Source: a virus
Strand: one strand, 5' to 3'
DNA: 64,000 nt
Virus record (IMG/VR): IMGVR_UViG_3300025127_000009
Location: 1-64,000 of that record
The notes beneath the pieces were generated by a model. That model was given only the letters and a program-made list of their open reading frames with translations. It was not told the DNA's origin and did not search any database. Positions 23,454 through 33,960 of the stretch are shown here, piece by piece; position 1 is the stretch's first letter, and each line of letters opens with the position of its first letter. Made by a program: the position numbers and the translations under genes.

Positions 23454-24485
23454 TTACTGTTTTTTCATATACCTAATAGGTATGTCTATGGAATACGCTG
23501 TGGTTGCAGAGGTTACCCTAACTAGAGTGTCTATAAAGAGGTAAGTACCTGCTTTAAATCCCGTAATTTGGTTCAGGGTTAACGTTTTAGAGCCGCCAAG
23601 TTTATCGAACAAGAATGTTGAATTTCTAAGATTTATGCTTGGAGAAATTTTAAATCTTACCATTCTGTCTCTTGGGCCTCGAATATTGTGAATTGTTACA
23701 TCTGCCGAATCGGTTGTTGCTGCGTTTAGAGCAGAATCAGGCCTGATGCTTCCGCCTCCCCCAAGCCCAATCACAATTGGATTACTTGTGTCAACGGTAT
23801 TCTCGCTTATGTAATAAGATGCAATTTGATCATCATCTATAAAAGAAACCGGTACACTTTCAGCCCCGGTGCTAACCAGACTACCTAAACGATGATCCAT
23901 TTCTATTATGAACTGTGTTTCTTGAAGTGTGGCTGGCATGCTGATATTGGGTGGTAATTTTGTAGTATCTAGACCTCTTTCAATTACTATTGAATTTGGA
24001 GAATTAGTAATTGTAGTCGCTGTACTTCCCTTAATAATACCGTTTGCGGACGGATTAGCCTGATTAACTAATTGTTGCTCTGTTGATTCATCCACAGTAA
24101 CAATGTAGCCTGCGGTATTGGGATTAATTGCCGTGTTTGCAACTGCTGTTAAATCAGGTCCTGTGTTTTTAGCGGCAGCATTACCACCATTTAAAAGTTT
24201 CATCACAGGCAAAAAGAGAAGATTTGTTCTTGTGATTGTCAACAACTTACTCTTCATTAACGATGTATTGTTTGTAAACGCCTCTAATATTGGAGTTCGC
24301 AGTATTTCTAAATCATAATATGCAGAACCACTAGGATGATTTTTGTTGAAAAGAGAATAATCAATCTCATCATCTCCAAGGGCAAACTTGGAAATTCTAA
24401 AGTCTCCTCGGGCCATACGAAATCTACCAGTATCCGTTAGCACCGCATCTAAAATTATATCACCAGAATTATCTAAAAACGCCAT
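23454..24485 (-). CDS. Virion structural protein sharing an N-terminal module with the 417-aa protein
   Basis: A 343-residue protein. Residues 1-45 contain DIILDAVLTDTGRFRMARG and then FALGDDEIDY; the 417-residue protein at 33953-35206 begins with the same plan (DVIDIELTQFGKYLLSKG, then YTFSDDEILY). The middle is Asn/Thr/Ala-rich and the C terminus is beta-like (TGFKAGTYLFIDTLVRVTSA). I associate this N-terminal pattern with phage structural proteins of unknown position. The ATG at 24485 has GGAG upstream and a TATAAATG box about 25 bases before it, so this may begin a transcript covering the last three tail genes. Confidence 0.75.
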   Translation of the reverse strand: MAFLDNSGDIILDAVLTDTGRFRMARGDFRISKFALGDDEIDYSLFNKNHPSGSAYYDLEILRTPILEAFTNNTSLMKSKLLTITRTNLLFLPVMKLLNGGNAAAKNTGPDLTAVANTAINPNTAGYIVTVDESTEQQLVNQANPSANGIIKGSTATTITNSPNSIVIERGLDTTKLPPNISMPATLQETQFIIEMDHRLGSLVSTGAESVPVSFIDDDQIASYYISENTVDTSNPIVIGLGGGGSIRPDSALNAATTDSADVTIHNIRGPRDRMVRFKISPSINLRNSTFLFDKLGGSKTLTLNQITGFKAGTYLFIDTLVRVTSATTAYSIDIPIRYMKKQ

Positions 24486-24509
24486 ATAACTATAACTCCA
24501 TAAACTTAC

Positions 24510-24517
24510 ATTTATAA
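24510..24517 (-). promoter_or_regulatory. Candidate late-promoter box TATAAATG
   Basis: The 72-base gap 24486-24557 holds the minus-strand octamer TATAAATG, one base from the T4 late-promoter consensus TATAAATA, about 25 bases before the ATG at 24485. Spacing and position fit, but AT-rich sequence makes chance matches common and no sigma factor is visible in the window. Confidence 0.3.
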
Positions 24518-24557
24518 TTAGATTTTAACATATTAAATTCACTTTTTTATTTCCGTT

Positions 24558-27500
24558 TCAACAAAGCGTTTGAGGGTTCTCTTCAGTATCCTCCTCACGC
24601 TTATCTCTTTTTTTGAGGTTAAACTTAATGTTAATATCAATTTCTTTTCCTGTTCTTTTACTTTTAATTCTCATTTTAAATTTTTTACCAAAGACGGAAT
24701 TATCAAATCCCCTTGGTGTGGCGAGGGCTCGTTCTAAACGCCCTTCTCTTTCTAGGTTGCTACCCTTAAAGATACCTTCATCGGGCACTCTTAATCTTTT
24801 TTGCAATAAAGCAGGTCTCAAAGAAAAGAATTGTCTTAACTTGAAAGAAGATTCCCCGAGACGTCCAACTTCTTCTCGACCGCCAGTTGGCTCTACTACT
24901 TTTATTATTGGACGAACTGCTTCATTTATCGTTGCTAATTCAACCTCATATATATGTGATGGATTAGAAACGTGACCATGTACATCTTCAGTTCTAAAAA
25001 CATAATAATATTTTTTATTAGGAAGAATATTGTCTACAAATCCAGCATTATCAGCAGTTCCTTCTATTCTTCGAATCATATTATTCCTAAAGTCTTCATA
25101 TTTAGTTGGATGAAAGTCAACTCTAAAAATCTCAAACGTCGTCGCTGGATCGTCACTCTTAAACTCTAATAACGCTCTTTTTATTTCAAGAGGATTATCT
25201 TTAAAATATTCTGCCCAGGTTAATTTTATTCCGTCAGTATAAGCAGAAGGCAGCACTTGATCATATGTTTTAAAAAGCGTGTCTTCAACGCCTTGATTTA
25301 AAAGAGAAATATAAAACTGTGCCACATCATCGGCCTGAAGAAAAACAGGCGCTGTTCTTGTTTTACCCGTGTTACTAGATAAATTAAACAATATTTTTGT
25401 TGATTCGTTTTTAAAAGGTATTATATCTACATTTGGATATATTGGGGGCCGATCTGCAACCGCAACCCTCTTTGTATGGCTTGGCAGCGTTGCAATCTTA
25501 AGGCAAGGCATATTTACGACACCAAAAGGAAAAACAGAATGTTGTTTGTTTTGAGGGCGTACACGCTCAAGAAGGTAATGGTCAAACATTTCTTCCGGAT
25601 CATAATCATAAATGGCGTTGCGTGTTTCTCCACCATTGTGCCCCAAAGGGTCTAAATAAGAATAATTATTTCCTATTATAGCCACTATTTGGTGTACCTG
25701 ATATTCGTAAACTTCACCATATTTAATTTGGGTATCTACAAATTTTTGCACATCTTTATCATTTCTGCCCATTATCCAAAAATTAGATATGTGTACAGTG
25801 CTTCCATCGCTTTTAACTTTAGATTTAGAAATCATGTATCCAAGAACTTCATTTGCAGCAGGCACGCCCTGTATCATTTGTTTCCAACTTCTAACTTTGT
25901 CATTTAAAATTCTACTTACATTCGCTTTTATTTTAAGTAATTTAAAAATAGATTCAAACTTTTTCAAAGGACTCGAATAATATACAGAAGATAATTCTCC
26001 CATAACCAAACCAAACCAATGTGAAAAATCGATCATATTTACATATTTATCATTACCAGATTCATCAACTGGGTATATCGGATAATTATCTGAATAGTCT
26101 TTCAAGGTCGATGTTGTGTTTCCTAATAGAATGTTTTTATTTACCCTATGACTACTTTGCTCATACACATGATTATACATCTCAGATATAGCCATTTGTT
26201 TTACATAACTAAAAGTTGTTCCTCCAGAGCGCCGAAAGGAACGAGCAAATGATTGTTCGCGACCGGGACCACCAGAGGCTAAAACAGAATCTTGTTGTTC
26301 TTCGACGGTACCTGCCTGGTTGTATATTGAAGAAGGATTCAATATTGAATCGCTAATGCTTTGGCCCTGATTAAAATATCCCATTTGAGACACAGGGTTA
26401 AGAGTAGTAAACAACCTCTGTATAATTGAATCATCTCCGTTAAAAGTCAAAGCATCTGCTATTTGTGATTTTCCAAGACTATCAATTTCAAACTCAACAA
26501 ACATTTGATTCAAGTTTCTTCTTTCGTATGCCTCTTCTAATTTCTCTTTAGGCAAACTTGACAAGAAAAAATCGCGAGTATAGTTTGGATAACCATCTCC
26601 TGCATCTGATACTTCAACTCTGTATGCTTCATTGTCAAACATGGAAATATATTCTGTTTTAGATGATGCACCTGGTGGTGCCATATCGAATCCGTAAACA
26701 TTGCTCATTTGATAGGCCATGTCTCTAACCTTGAGAGGGTCTTGCATATCGCCAATGACACCAACAACGCTGTTATACATTGCTGCCTGCGCTGCCGCAT
26801 CAGTTACATTTGCTCCATAACCAAGTTGTTCTCTAAGATTTTCAAGCCTGGTAGACTCTAACGAACCAATAGCGATAGATTCTGATCCACCAGTTAACCC
26901 GAGTCCTTGTCGATCTTTTATAGATCCCATCATTGCGAACCTTAGAAGAAGCAGTCGCCTATAAGCCTGATTATCAATCATTGAATTTCCTTCTTTTGTC
27001 ATATTGTCAATGAGTGTTTTATAGTCAAAAAGATACGGCGAAGGTAGTTCTACTTCTGGAATTCCATGGGCTGGGTGTGCAAAATAGTTTTCGTAAAGAC
27101 AATCATAGTAATTGTATACAGGCTTTATACTAACAGTTGCAGGGTTTCCCACATGATTGCCTGCAAAACGATTTGTTTTTGTTTCCTCTGCTAAAAGCGC
27201 ATCTGGCACATTAGTACAATAATCTTCAAAAATAAACTTTCCTACAGTAGGAGGAGGTATTTGATATGGGTGGCCAGTTCTGGAACCTGCGTCGTAAGTT
27301 TTTGTGGGGCCATCGCTATCAACAGGATAAGGCCTGCAAGAGTCTTGCATTGCAAAAGCCGCTCCCCAAAATGGAAAAACAGGGTACATATTCATGTTGA
27401 GCGCCCTACGTAAACCGTAATCTGCATATAAATTATCAATTAGATTTTCTCTATTATATACACCATTTGCGTAATTTTCTCGCACTCTATTTCTCAAACT

Positions 27501-29330
27501 TCTGGCAGAGGCAGCGGGTGGTCTTGAACTAAATTCAAACACGCCATCAGACATGGCTGGGGTGGCGTCCATCATGCCAGCGGCCATACCGCCGCGTGCG
27601 GTAGGTTGATTCATATTAACAAAACCAGCGCCCGGATATTGATCTGGATTATCTAAAACCATATATTGCTTTGGTTGGACATGGCCATATAAATAACTTG
27701 CCCAGGTCCAATCTTCATCCGTGTCATTATTCCATCTTCTTACTCCTGAGCCCATCTGCTCAGTATTTAGCGCATATAGTTCATGTTTAATCGAAGTTGC
27801 CAATTTATTCATCACGTTGAATTGTTCATGACAATTTCGTATATTTCTCCAAAAAACTGGATGAAATATATCTTCTTTTTCCGTTTGGGCGATTATACCC
27901 GCTTTGTTAAACAAATTAAATCTATTGAAGAATAGTCCGCCAGCATCGATGTTGTTCTCTACGAGTCGGGCTAGATCTTCTGAATTCCTGGCAGCATAAG
28001 GTCCTACATACAATTCCCCCGATGTGGAATCAAACTGAGTGGCGACATATCTGTTCGCTGTAGGTGCCCAATTATCTGTCAGTAAACTTATGTATGCAAT
28101 TCGATAATTAGGCTCACCTAAATCTTCAGAGGCAATTTGTCCCCAGCGATCACTTTGATCACCTTTTCTGTTTACTTTCATAAAAGTAGCGAATGTTTCA
28201 TCCAAAAGTCCACTGTCAGAAACTGAAGGCACTTCATTATTAATAAAATACAAAGAAGACCCTCTTTTGTGAAAGCGCTCTCTCATAAGATGCGCTGCTC
28301 CGGTTTCTTCGTGTCTTCTGTTCGTTCGGAAATCTACAGAACCTCGGTACTTTTGAGGACCGGCACCCTTAAAAAAAGATGGCCCGTCTAAATGACTTGT
28401 GTTTATCCACATCTTGTTTGATAGTAATCTTACTGGATCTACAATTTTATGCTCTCTCGTTGTGAGGTTTCCGGATTCGCTCAATACCTCTCGAATAGTA
28501 CCTTTGGCCACTGAAACAGCCTGTCGTCTAAAGACTTCGTACATCTTAGCAACGTGAGGTGGTACAGAGTTCGGCTGGCCGTATCGAAGCGGACTATGAA
28601 AGTTGTACCAAGTGTTTGGAGTTTTAAAATAATTGCCTTCAGCGGGTGTGTCATCTCGCGTGTGAATTGTTCTATTAATTTTATGTGTTACTATGTCTTC
28701 TGCAGTTCTCGTAGCACCCATTAATAAAGAATCGTTAAAAAGCCACGTTGATCTTTGCCAAGCAGTGTCTCTGCCTTCTAAAATTTCTACAAAAGCAGCC
28801 TCGCTTTGTAAGGCTAAATCTGTTCCAGCGATAGTTCTTTTACTTTTATTGTTTAGGAGATCTTGTCTGGCCTCTGCAACGCTAACACCTGGGTTCATTC
28901 TTCTTAGAAGACTTAGAGAAAAATTATAAGGTTGCAAAAATTCATTTATTCCCATTTCTCCGTTGTTTATTCTTGCCAATATTGCTTCTTCATTTAACAA
29001 CTCAAGAAGATTGGCTATTATTTCTTCTGTAAGTGGAGTATTGTCATCAATACCGTACCTGTTTAAATCAATACCTTGGAGTTGTGGAGGTAATTCAAGG
29101 CCACCGTCAGCGTTAAGTCCAGTGCCTGGACTTGCGCCATCACCTGTTGCTATATTGTTGGTACCGTCTGCCAGTCCTTGCACAAAAGGTGCTTCACTAG
29201 TTTCTTCATCAGGATCAGGTATGCCACCACCATCACCATCACCGGCACCACCAGCACCTCCGGTTCCGTCATCACCAGTGCCGTCACCGGCTCCATCTTC
29301 TAATTCATCTATACACGGATCACTACTCAT
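24558..29330 (-). CDS. Large virion structural protein (1590 aa)
   Basis: A 1590-residue protein without a family I can name. Residues about 7-45 are a low-complexity Asp/Gly/Thr linker. The main part is rich in Tyr, Asn, Arg and Pro, soluble in pattern, and free of signal peptide or membrane segments. Near residue 1420-1470 a short fibronectin-III-like stretch appears (KKYYYVFRTEDVHGHVSNPS), a domain common in tail proteins. The C-terminal 80 residues are basic (RIKSKRTGKEIDINIKFNLK). Together with the 1526-residue and the N-terminal giant protein it appears to form the core of an unusually large tail tip or baseplate. The ATG at 29330 has GAGG in front. Confidence 0.75.
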   Translation of the reverse strand: MSSDPCIDELEDGAGDGTGDDGTGGAGGAGDGDGGGIPDPDEETSEAPFVQGLADGTNNIATGDGASPGTGLNADGGLELPPQLQGIDLNRYGIDDNTPLTEEIIANLLELLNEEAILARINNGEMGINEFLQPYNFSLSLLRRMNPGVSVAEARQDLLNNKSKRTIAGTDLALQSEAAFVEILEGRDTAWQRSTWLFNDSLLMGATRTAEDIVTHKINRTIHTRDDTPAEGNYFKTPNTWYNFHSPLRYGQPNSVPPHVAKMYEVFRRQAVSVAKGTIREVLSESGNLTTREHKIVDPVRLLSNKMWINTSHLDGPSFFKGAGPQKYRGSVDFRTNRRHEETGAAHLMRERFHKRGSSLYFINNEVPSVSDSGLLDETFATFMKVNRKGDQSDRWGQIASEDLGEPNYRIAYISLLTDNWAPTANRYVATQFDSTSGELYVGPYAARNSEDLARLVENNIDAGGLFFNRFNLFNKAGIIAQTEKEDIFHPVFWRNIRNCHEQFNVMNKLATSIKHELYALNTEQMGSGVRRWNNDTDEDWTWASYLYGHVQPKQYMVLDNPDQYPGAGFVNMNQPTARGGMAAGMMDATPAMSDGVFEFSSRPPAASARSLRNRVRENYANGVYNRENLIDNLYADYGLRRALNMNMYPVFPFWGAAFAMQDSCRPYPVDSDGPTKTYDAGSRTGHPYQIPPPTVGKFIFEDYCTNVPDALLAEETKTNRFAGNHVGNPATVSIKPVYNYYDCLYENYFAHPAHGIPEVELPSPYLFDYKTLIDNMTKEGNSMIDNQAYRRLLLLRFAMMGSIKDRQGLGLTGGSESIAIGSLESTRLENLREQLGYGANVTDAAAQAAMYNSVVGVIGDMQDPLKVRDMAYQMSNVYGFDMAPPGASSKTEYISMFDNEAYRVEVSDAGDGYPNYTRDFFLSSLPKEKLEEAYERRNLNQMFVEFEIDSLGKSQIADALTFNGDDSIIQRLFTTLNPVSQMGYFNQGQSISDSILNPSSIYNQAGTVEEQQDSVLASGGPGREQSFARSFRRSGGTTFSYVKQMAISEMYNHVYEQSSHRVNKNILLGNTTSTLKDYSDNYPIYPVDESGNDKYVNMIDFSHWFGLVMGELSSVYYSSPLKKFESIFKLLKIKANVSRILNDKVRSWKQMIQGVPAANEVLGYMISKSKVKSDGSTVHISNFWIMGRNDKDVQKFVDTQIKYGEVYEYQVHQIVAIIGNNYSYLDPLGHNGGETRNAIYDYDPEEMFDHYLLERVRPQNKQHSVFPFGVVNMPCLKIATLPSHTKRVAVADRPPIYPNVDIIPFKNESTKILFNLSSNTGKTRTAPVFLQADDVAQFYISLLNQGVEDTLFKTYDQVLPSAYTDGIKLTWAEYFKDNPLEIKRALLEFKSDDPATTFEIFRVDFHPTKYEDFRNNMIRRIEGTADNAGFVDNILPNKKYYYVFRTEDVHGHVSNPSHIYEVELATINEAVRPIIKVVEPTGGREEVGRLGESSFKLRQFFSLRPALLQKRLRVPDEGIFKGSNLEREGRLERALATPRGFDNSVFGKKFKMRIKSKRTGKEIDINIKFNLKKRDKREEDTEENPQTLC

Positions 29331-29379
29331 AACTAATAAACCTCATGACTAATTATAACTCAACTTAAAATATTTCTCC

Positions 29380-32300
29380 CTAGTAACCACCGCCGCTGCC
29401 GCCGCCGGGTATTGTTGGTCTTGTTATAGCGGTGACTGGCGCTCTTGGGCTAGACCTAAATCTGCTGGTGCTCATTTGCGGAGATGACTGCACAGACAAC
29501 ACTGGTGAGTTGTTCATTTGTGCCATGACAGCGGGAGACATCGATGGCGCTCTAGGCCCTCGCGGTGAATTAGGATTAATCGCTCGGGACACCGCTTGAA
29601 AATTTATTGGCGTATTTTGATTGATCTCTGCGATTGCGAGAGGAATCATTTGCGATTCTTGACCAACTTCATTAACCGCTTCTCGGGCCGGTGGGCCTGG
29701 ATCATGAAACGCTCTAGCGACAACTCCGCGTGCAGTCATCTGTCTTCTTCCCTCGGCTGAAGTAAAATCGGCTTGGCGTAGAGTGAGACGAGTTTGTAAA
29801 TCTTGATGTATATCTGGCCCTACCTTTAAAGCAAAGTTGTTTTCTCCTGGAGGTATCTTGACAGAATTTACCGAAAACCCATTAATAGAATCTATCAACA
29901 AATTTGGATCTCTTGTAGTATCGTATAAGCGATTAGCCTCTGCTATTTCTGTAACTGGAACATAACTAATGACGTCTCCTCGATTTATTGCTGCTTGAAG
30001 ATCTGTGGCGTTTGTTGCTAGTCGAGTAGGTTGGTTTCCGCTTCTAGGTGTAATTCCAACAAACATCATACCTTCTCTCAATATTTGTGAATCTCTTACT
30101 GCCTGTTCCTCTAATACATCATTTACATTTTGCATCGCCGCTCCTTCGATGTTTGGTTGTGGGGGAGTATTTGGCACATCATAAACTGTTCTTACCTGGT
30201 CATAAAAAGAAGTCAAAGATTGCTCTCTTTCAAAATCTTCTTCGTCAGATTGAATCGACTGGTTTTCCGCTTCTGTATTTACATAAAGGCCGCATTCATT
30301 AAAATCTCCAACATTAACTTTTCTAGATGGAACGATCAAAGGCTTAAATCCATTCTCTTCCAGACGGCTTTCTTGAGAAAAATCTATATAGCGTTGCATT
30401 TGCCCCATAATTGTGCCGTCTACTAACCCTAATGTGTAGTTTCTAATTGTATCATAGACAACCCCTTGAACAAACTGAGCGGCTGCTTCAGTATTCTGTC
30501 CTGGAAGCGTCAAACCTCTTGCTTCCATAATAACACTGGAAATCTGTTCTAGCACTGCGGCGGAGGCAACGCGGCCATGCCTATTTTGAACTTTAACAAG
30601 TTCTCGTTTAAAATCGTCTAGTATCCTTATCTGTTCAGTAGTTTCTGCAAGGATTGGAATAGGATCGTCTCGTTCAATTGGCACTCCTTCGCCAACTAGC
30701 CCACCCTCTCCTGTGATAGCGCGAAATCCATCTGCATCACGCTGTTGCAAATAACTGGATTGCCTATAGGGGACTATTCTTCGCCCATTGTCACCAGGCG
30801 GATACATTCTATCCATATCCTCTTTAGAATAAAAGACTTCTAATGTGTTAGTGCCAATTATCAATGATTGAGGAAGCAAAACCATAGGTGCTGATGAGCC
30901 AGTGTGGCCTCTTGTTCTTAAAGAGCCGAGTAATCGACTCGCAGTGGCGCTATCTCCTCCCCCTTGCATCGCGGTCTGTATCCGTGCCAGAGTAGTTGTA
31001 TATTGCCTAGAAAGATAACTATCTATATTTTCAGACTCGCCACCGGCTGTGACGTCGCCTCTGACTCTAACACCACTGGATGAGATACGAAGAGGATCTA
31101 ATGGATAGGTATAGTTTAAACCTGCTAATTCTTCTTGTTTATCAAAATTTAAATATGTGGTATCACTATTGAAAACTTCAAACAATTGCTTACGATCCCC
31201 TAAATGCGCGGCAGGATTTTCTGGGTCGTGCATATACTCCGTACTTATCTTTCTATAACGATTTTCTGGTAGTAATCTTTCAACCTCTATTATTCGCTTT
31301 GTGCCCTTAGCGGCAGAAAAACCAGCACCTTCAATATCAAATCCTCCGCCCAAATCTTTAAATCCAAAAAAGTTTTCAAGTGATAGTACTATTTGTTCAT
31401 AAGCAGTTATAAAAGTTTGTATTGTCTCTGGGGTGCTATTTTGTGGTTTAAGCATGTTTAAAAACATTGCCCTTGCTGTTTCTCTGTCATATTCGCCTGC
31501 CTCTTGCAAACTATTTAAAGAATCAAAGGCCTGTACAGGATCTACATAATCTTCGCTTGTTTGTATAGATGTAGTGCTACCGGGAGTTGCTGAAAATTTT
31601 GCTTGGGCAAAAGACAAAGAAACTAGATTAAGATATTCATCAACTGCTGGAACGAATATTCTACTCTCTAGTCTGCTATCCACAATTTTTTGTACAAAAC
31701 TTGAATCAAAAGTTCCCGTTCTTCTATTATAATTTCCATACGTTACAGTAGAGCCTGGCTTTACACCTTCTCCTGACAAGCCCATTGGCAAAGCATCGTC
31801 GTTTATTTCAACATAAAATGAATCTTCGACTGGAATAGAAGCGATTTTAAGATAATCTTGCAATTCTGTCAAAAGATATCTAGAATACTTCAACTCTTCT
31901 TTGAAATAATCACTTGTTTCATCCTGTAAGGTCATTCTTATTCCATATTGATACACGCCACCTGTAGATGCCAGACCTCCCGCTGTATAATCTATCGCTT
32001 TAAAAGATACCATACCTAAAGCGCTATCTTCAAGTGTTACAACTCTGTTTGTGCGACCAAGTTTCCAGGTGCCTACAACGTGTACTGGTTCGTTTTGCTC
32101 GTCATAAGGAGAGTGCCTTGAAACAGAAAGTTTATTATTGTCAGTACGTCCGGATGACATTCGACGCCTATACACTTGAACAGTAATTAATTTTAACCTA
32201 CGAGTCACCCAATCCTCTAGACCTATGTAATCTTCATAAGGGCTTGAATCAACAGTTCTGGTGCCGCCTTGATTAGTAAGAACATTATAATCTTTCCATA

Positions 32301-33960
32301 TTTTTTCTTGTCCTTTATTTAACTCTTCAAGAGTTATGGATCCACGGCCATTGTCATATTGCCTATAGAGTTCACTGCTGGCAGCATCTGCAGCGGCTCG
32401 ATCAAAATTTCTGTTTCTAGTTAAAACAAAGTGCGGGTATTCATCAATTCCAGGCAAACCGTCATTGTGTCTAATTGTAAGTTTGGAGCGCTTATCTAAT
32501 GCTTCAATTAATGGATATAATCTTGCATTGTTTCTATAGATGTCAAGCATATTTACTTGGAAATGAATACTCGCTTGACCATTTACAGTGTGAAACTGTG
32601 TGTAAGCATCATATATACCAAAAAAATTTTTGTTTCTTTTACTAAGGTAGTTATCGATTAAAAGACTTGAGGCTTGAAGGTTTGAGTCCCCTTGTTGCAA
32701 TTCTATAGAAGGAGGTTGAAAGTGTGTCATTTTAGACCTTTCGATTTTTCTTAAGTCTTGAACTTTTGTTCTGGGTACGAAAGTTCTTATTAACTCTCTG
32801 CTATCAGGTGTGTGTACTAAACCGCTCATAACGCCACCACCTTGCATATTATGCACAGGCCCCACATAGGCTTCTCCTGTTGCCACATCGCGGTAGACTA
32901 AAGATTGTGATTCTACTTTATTGTTTCTTGTAATTCTATCATAAGTAATGTCACCTATAAAATGACCCAGTTGACTCACCAGTCTGTCATTAACATCATT
33001 TCGTGAATCTAAAGATATTATGCTTGAGAAATCAAAATAAGTAAAACAAAAAAGATCTAAATTGGCACCACTATATTTATCTGTTGAAAGGTTAAACGTT
33101 TTATTATAAGGTATAACATTAACTAAATTATTCTCACTATCATACGTTTGATATTGCGAATTTGCAAGTTCTAATCCGATTGATTGTGGTCTGCCATCCA
33201 TAACTGAAAAAATTGCTTTATGCATGCCTGGGGCATTTATAGACCTGTTTGTTATTTGGGACGTTTTTCTAACTAATCTTTCATAAAAAGTACCTTCATT
33301 GTTGGGTCGTGGCATTTTTTTGCCCTGCGCTATTAAATTAGAATCTACTAAAAATTGATAAATTTGTTGACTTGCCTCTGGTGATGTGGTTAGAACTAAC
33401 CCTATTTTTAAGGCACTAAGCACTTCTTCTCTAAATTGATTATTTTGCTCGCCTGCTATGGCTCCTCTGCTTGCATATCTGCCTGACATTGATGTGACTT
33501 GTTGTGGAGCGACTGACATGTGTTTAGCAATATTTCCTCTCGCATTATTAGGGGGAAGTTCTTCATTTTGTGTTTGTGAAAATATACCAATAGTCCCGTC
33601 TTTTAGGACATCTTTTATATTAAAATCAATAGACACTCCAAGCGCAGGTTTAGGAGCGCCTCTGATGGCCTGCCCGCCTGCTGCTAAGTTAGGAAAAAGT
33701 TGAGAATATTGTGGAATATGTCTACTAGCAAAATCGTGTTTTTGAGCGTCAGACAAGCCTCGCAAAAAGGGACTAGTATACCACCAACTATCTTCAGGAA
33801 TTGGCTGAGAGTCGCCAAGAATTAGCGGATCATTCCCAATCCTTCCTGAAACTGAATATTCTTGTTGGGTTGATAGAGAATCTTCTAAAGTAATTCTTCG
33901 AGTGTATATTTTTGGAAGAAATTGTCCTACTATTGCACCAGGTGTAGAATAATTAGTCAT
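29380..33960 (-). CDS. Large virion structural protein (1526 aa)
   Basis: A 1526-residue protein. An upstream in-frame ATG at 33978 exists, but the ATG at 33960 has AGAGGA eight bases before it and overlaps the preceding stop (ATGACTAA), so I choose it. The N terminus (TNYSTPGAIVGQFLPKIYTR) is followed by a long mixed alpha/beta body rich in Arg, Asn and Tyr, with no membrane segment. The C terminus becomes Pro/Ser-rich and ends in a Gly/Tyr tail. Position between appendage proteins suggests a tail or baseplate component. No enzymatic motif is apparent. Confidence 0.75.
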   Translation of the reverse strand: MTNYSTPGAIVGQFLPKIYTRRITLEDSLSTQQEYSVSGRIGNDPLILGDSQPIPEDSWWYTSPFLRGLSDAQKHDFASRHIPQYSQLFPNLAAGGQAIRGAPKPALGVSIDFNIKDVLKDGTIGIFSQTQNEELPPNNARGNIAKHMSVAPQQVTSMSGRYASRGAIAGEQNNQFREEVLSALKIGLVLTTSPEASQQIYQFLVDSNLIAQGKKMPRPNNEGTFYERLVRKTSQITNRSINAPGMHKAIFSVMDGRPQSIGLELANSQYQTYDSENNLVNVIPYNKTFNLSTDKYSGANLDLFCFTYFDFSSIISLDSRNDVNDRLVSQLGHFIGDITYDRITRNNKVESQSLVYRDVATGEAYVGPVHNMQGGGVMSGLVHTPDSRELIRTFVPRTKVQDLRKIERSKMTHFQPPSIELQQGDSNLQASSLLIDNYLSKRNKNFFGIYDAYTQFHTVNGQASIHFQVNMLDIYRNNARLYPLIEALDKRSKLTIRHNDGLPGIDEYPHFVLTRNRNFDRAAADAASSELYRQYDNGRGSITLEELNKGQEKIWKDYNVLTNQGGTRTVDSSPYEDYIGLEDWVTRRLKLITVQVYRRRMSSGRTDNNKLSVSRHSPYDEQNEPVHVVGTWKLGRTNRVVTLEDSALGMVSFKAIDYTAGGLASTGGVYQYGIRMTLQDETSDYFKEELKYSRYLLTELQDYLKIASIPVEDSFYVEINDDALPMGLSGEGVKPGSTVTYGNYNRRTGTFDSSFVQKIVDSRLESRIFVPAVDEYLNLVSLSFAQAKFSATPGSTTSIQTSEDYVDPVQAFDSLNSLQEAGEYDRETARAMFLNMLKPQNSTPETIQTFITAYEQIVLSLENFFGFKDLGGGFDIEGAGFSAAKGTKRIIEVERLLPENRYRKISTEYMHDPENPAAHLGDRKQLFEVFNSDTTYLNFDKQEELAGLNYTYPLDPLRISSSGVRVRGDVTAGGESENIDSYLSRQYTTTLARIQTAMQGGGDSATASRLLGSLRTRGHTGSSAPMVLLPQSLIIGTNTLEVFYSKEDMDRMYPPGDNGRRIVPYRQSSYLQQRDADGFRAITGEGGLVGEGVPIERDDPIPILAETTEQIRILDDFKRELVKVQNRHGRVASAAVLEQISSVIMEARGLTLPGQNTEAAAQFVQGVVYDTIRNYTLGLVDGTIMGQMQRYIDFSQESRLEENGFKPLIVPSRKVNVGDFNECGLYVNTEAENQSIQSDEEDFEREQSLTSFYDQVRTVYDVPNTPPQPNIEGAAMQNVNDVLEEQAVRDSQILREGMMFVGITPRSGNQPTRLATNATDLQAAINRGDVISYVPVTEIAEANRLYDTTRDPNLLIDSINGFSVNSVKIPPGENNFALKVGPDIHQDLQTRLTLRQADFTSAEGRRQMTARGVVARAFHDPGPPAREAVNEVGQESQMIPLAIAEINQNTPINFQAVSRAINPNSPRGPRAPSMSPAVMAQMNNSPVLSVQSSPQMSTSRFRSSPRAPVTAITRPTIPGGGSGGGY

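Noticed and set aside
28963-29352. Plus-strand open frame of 129 codons rich in Pro and Ser
   Set aside because: It is antisense to the Asp/Gly-rich linker of the 1590-aa protein; composition explains it.
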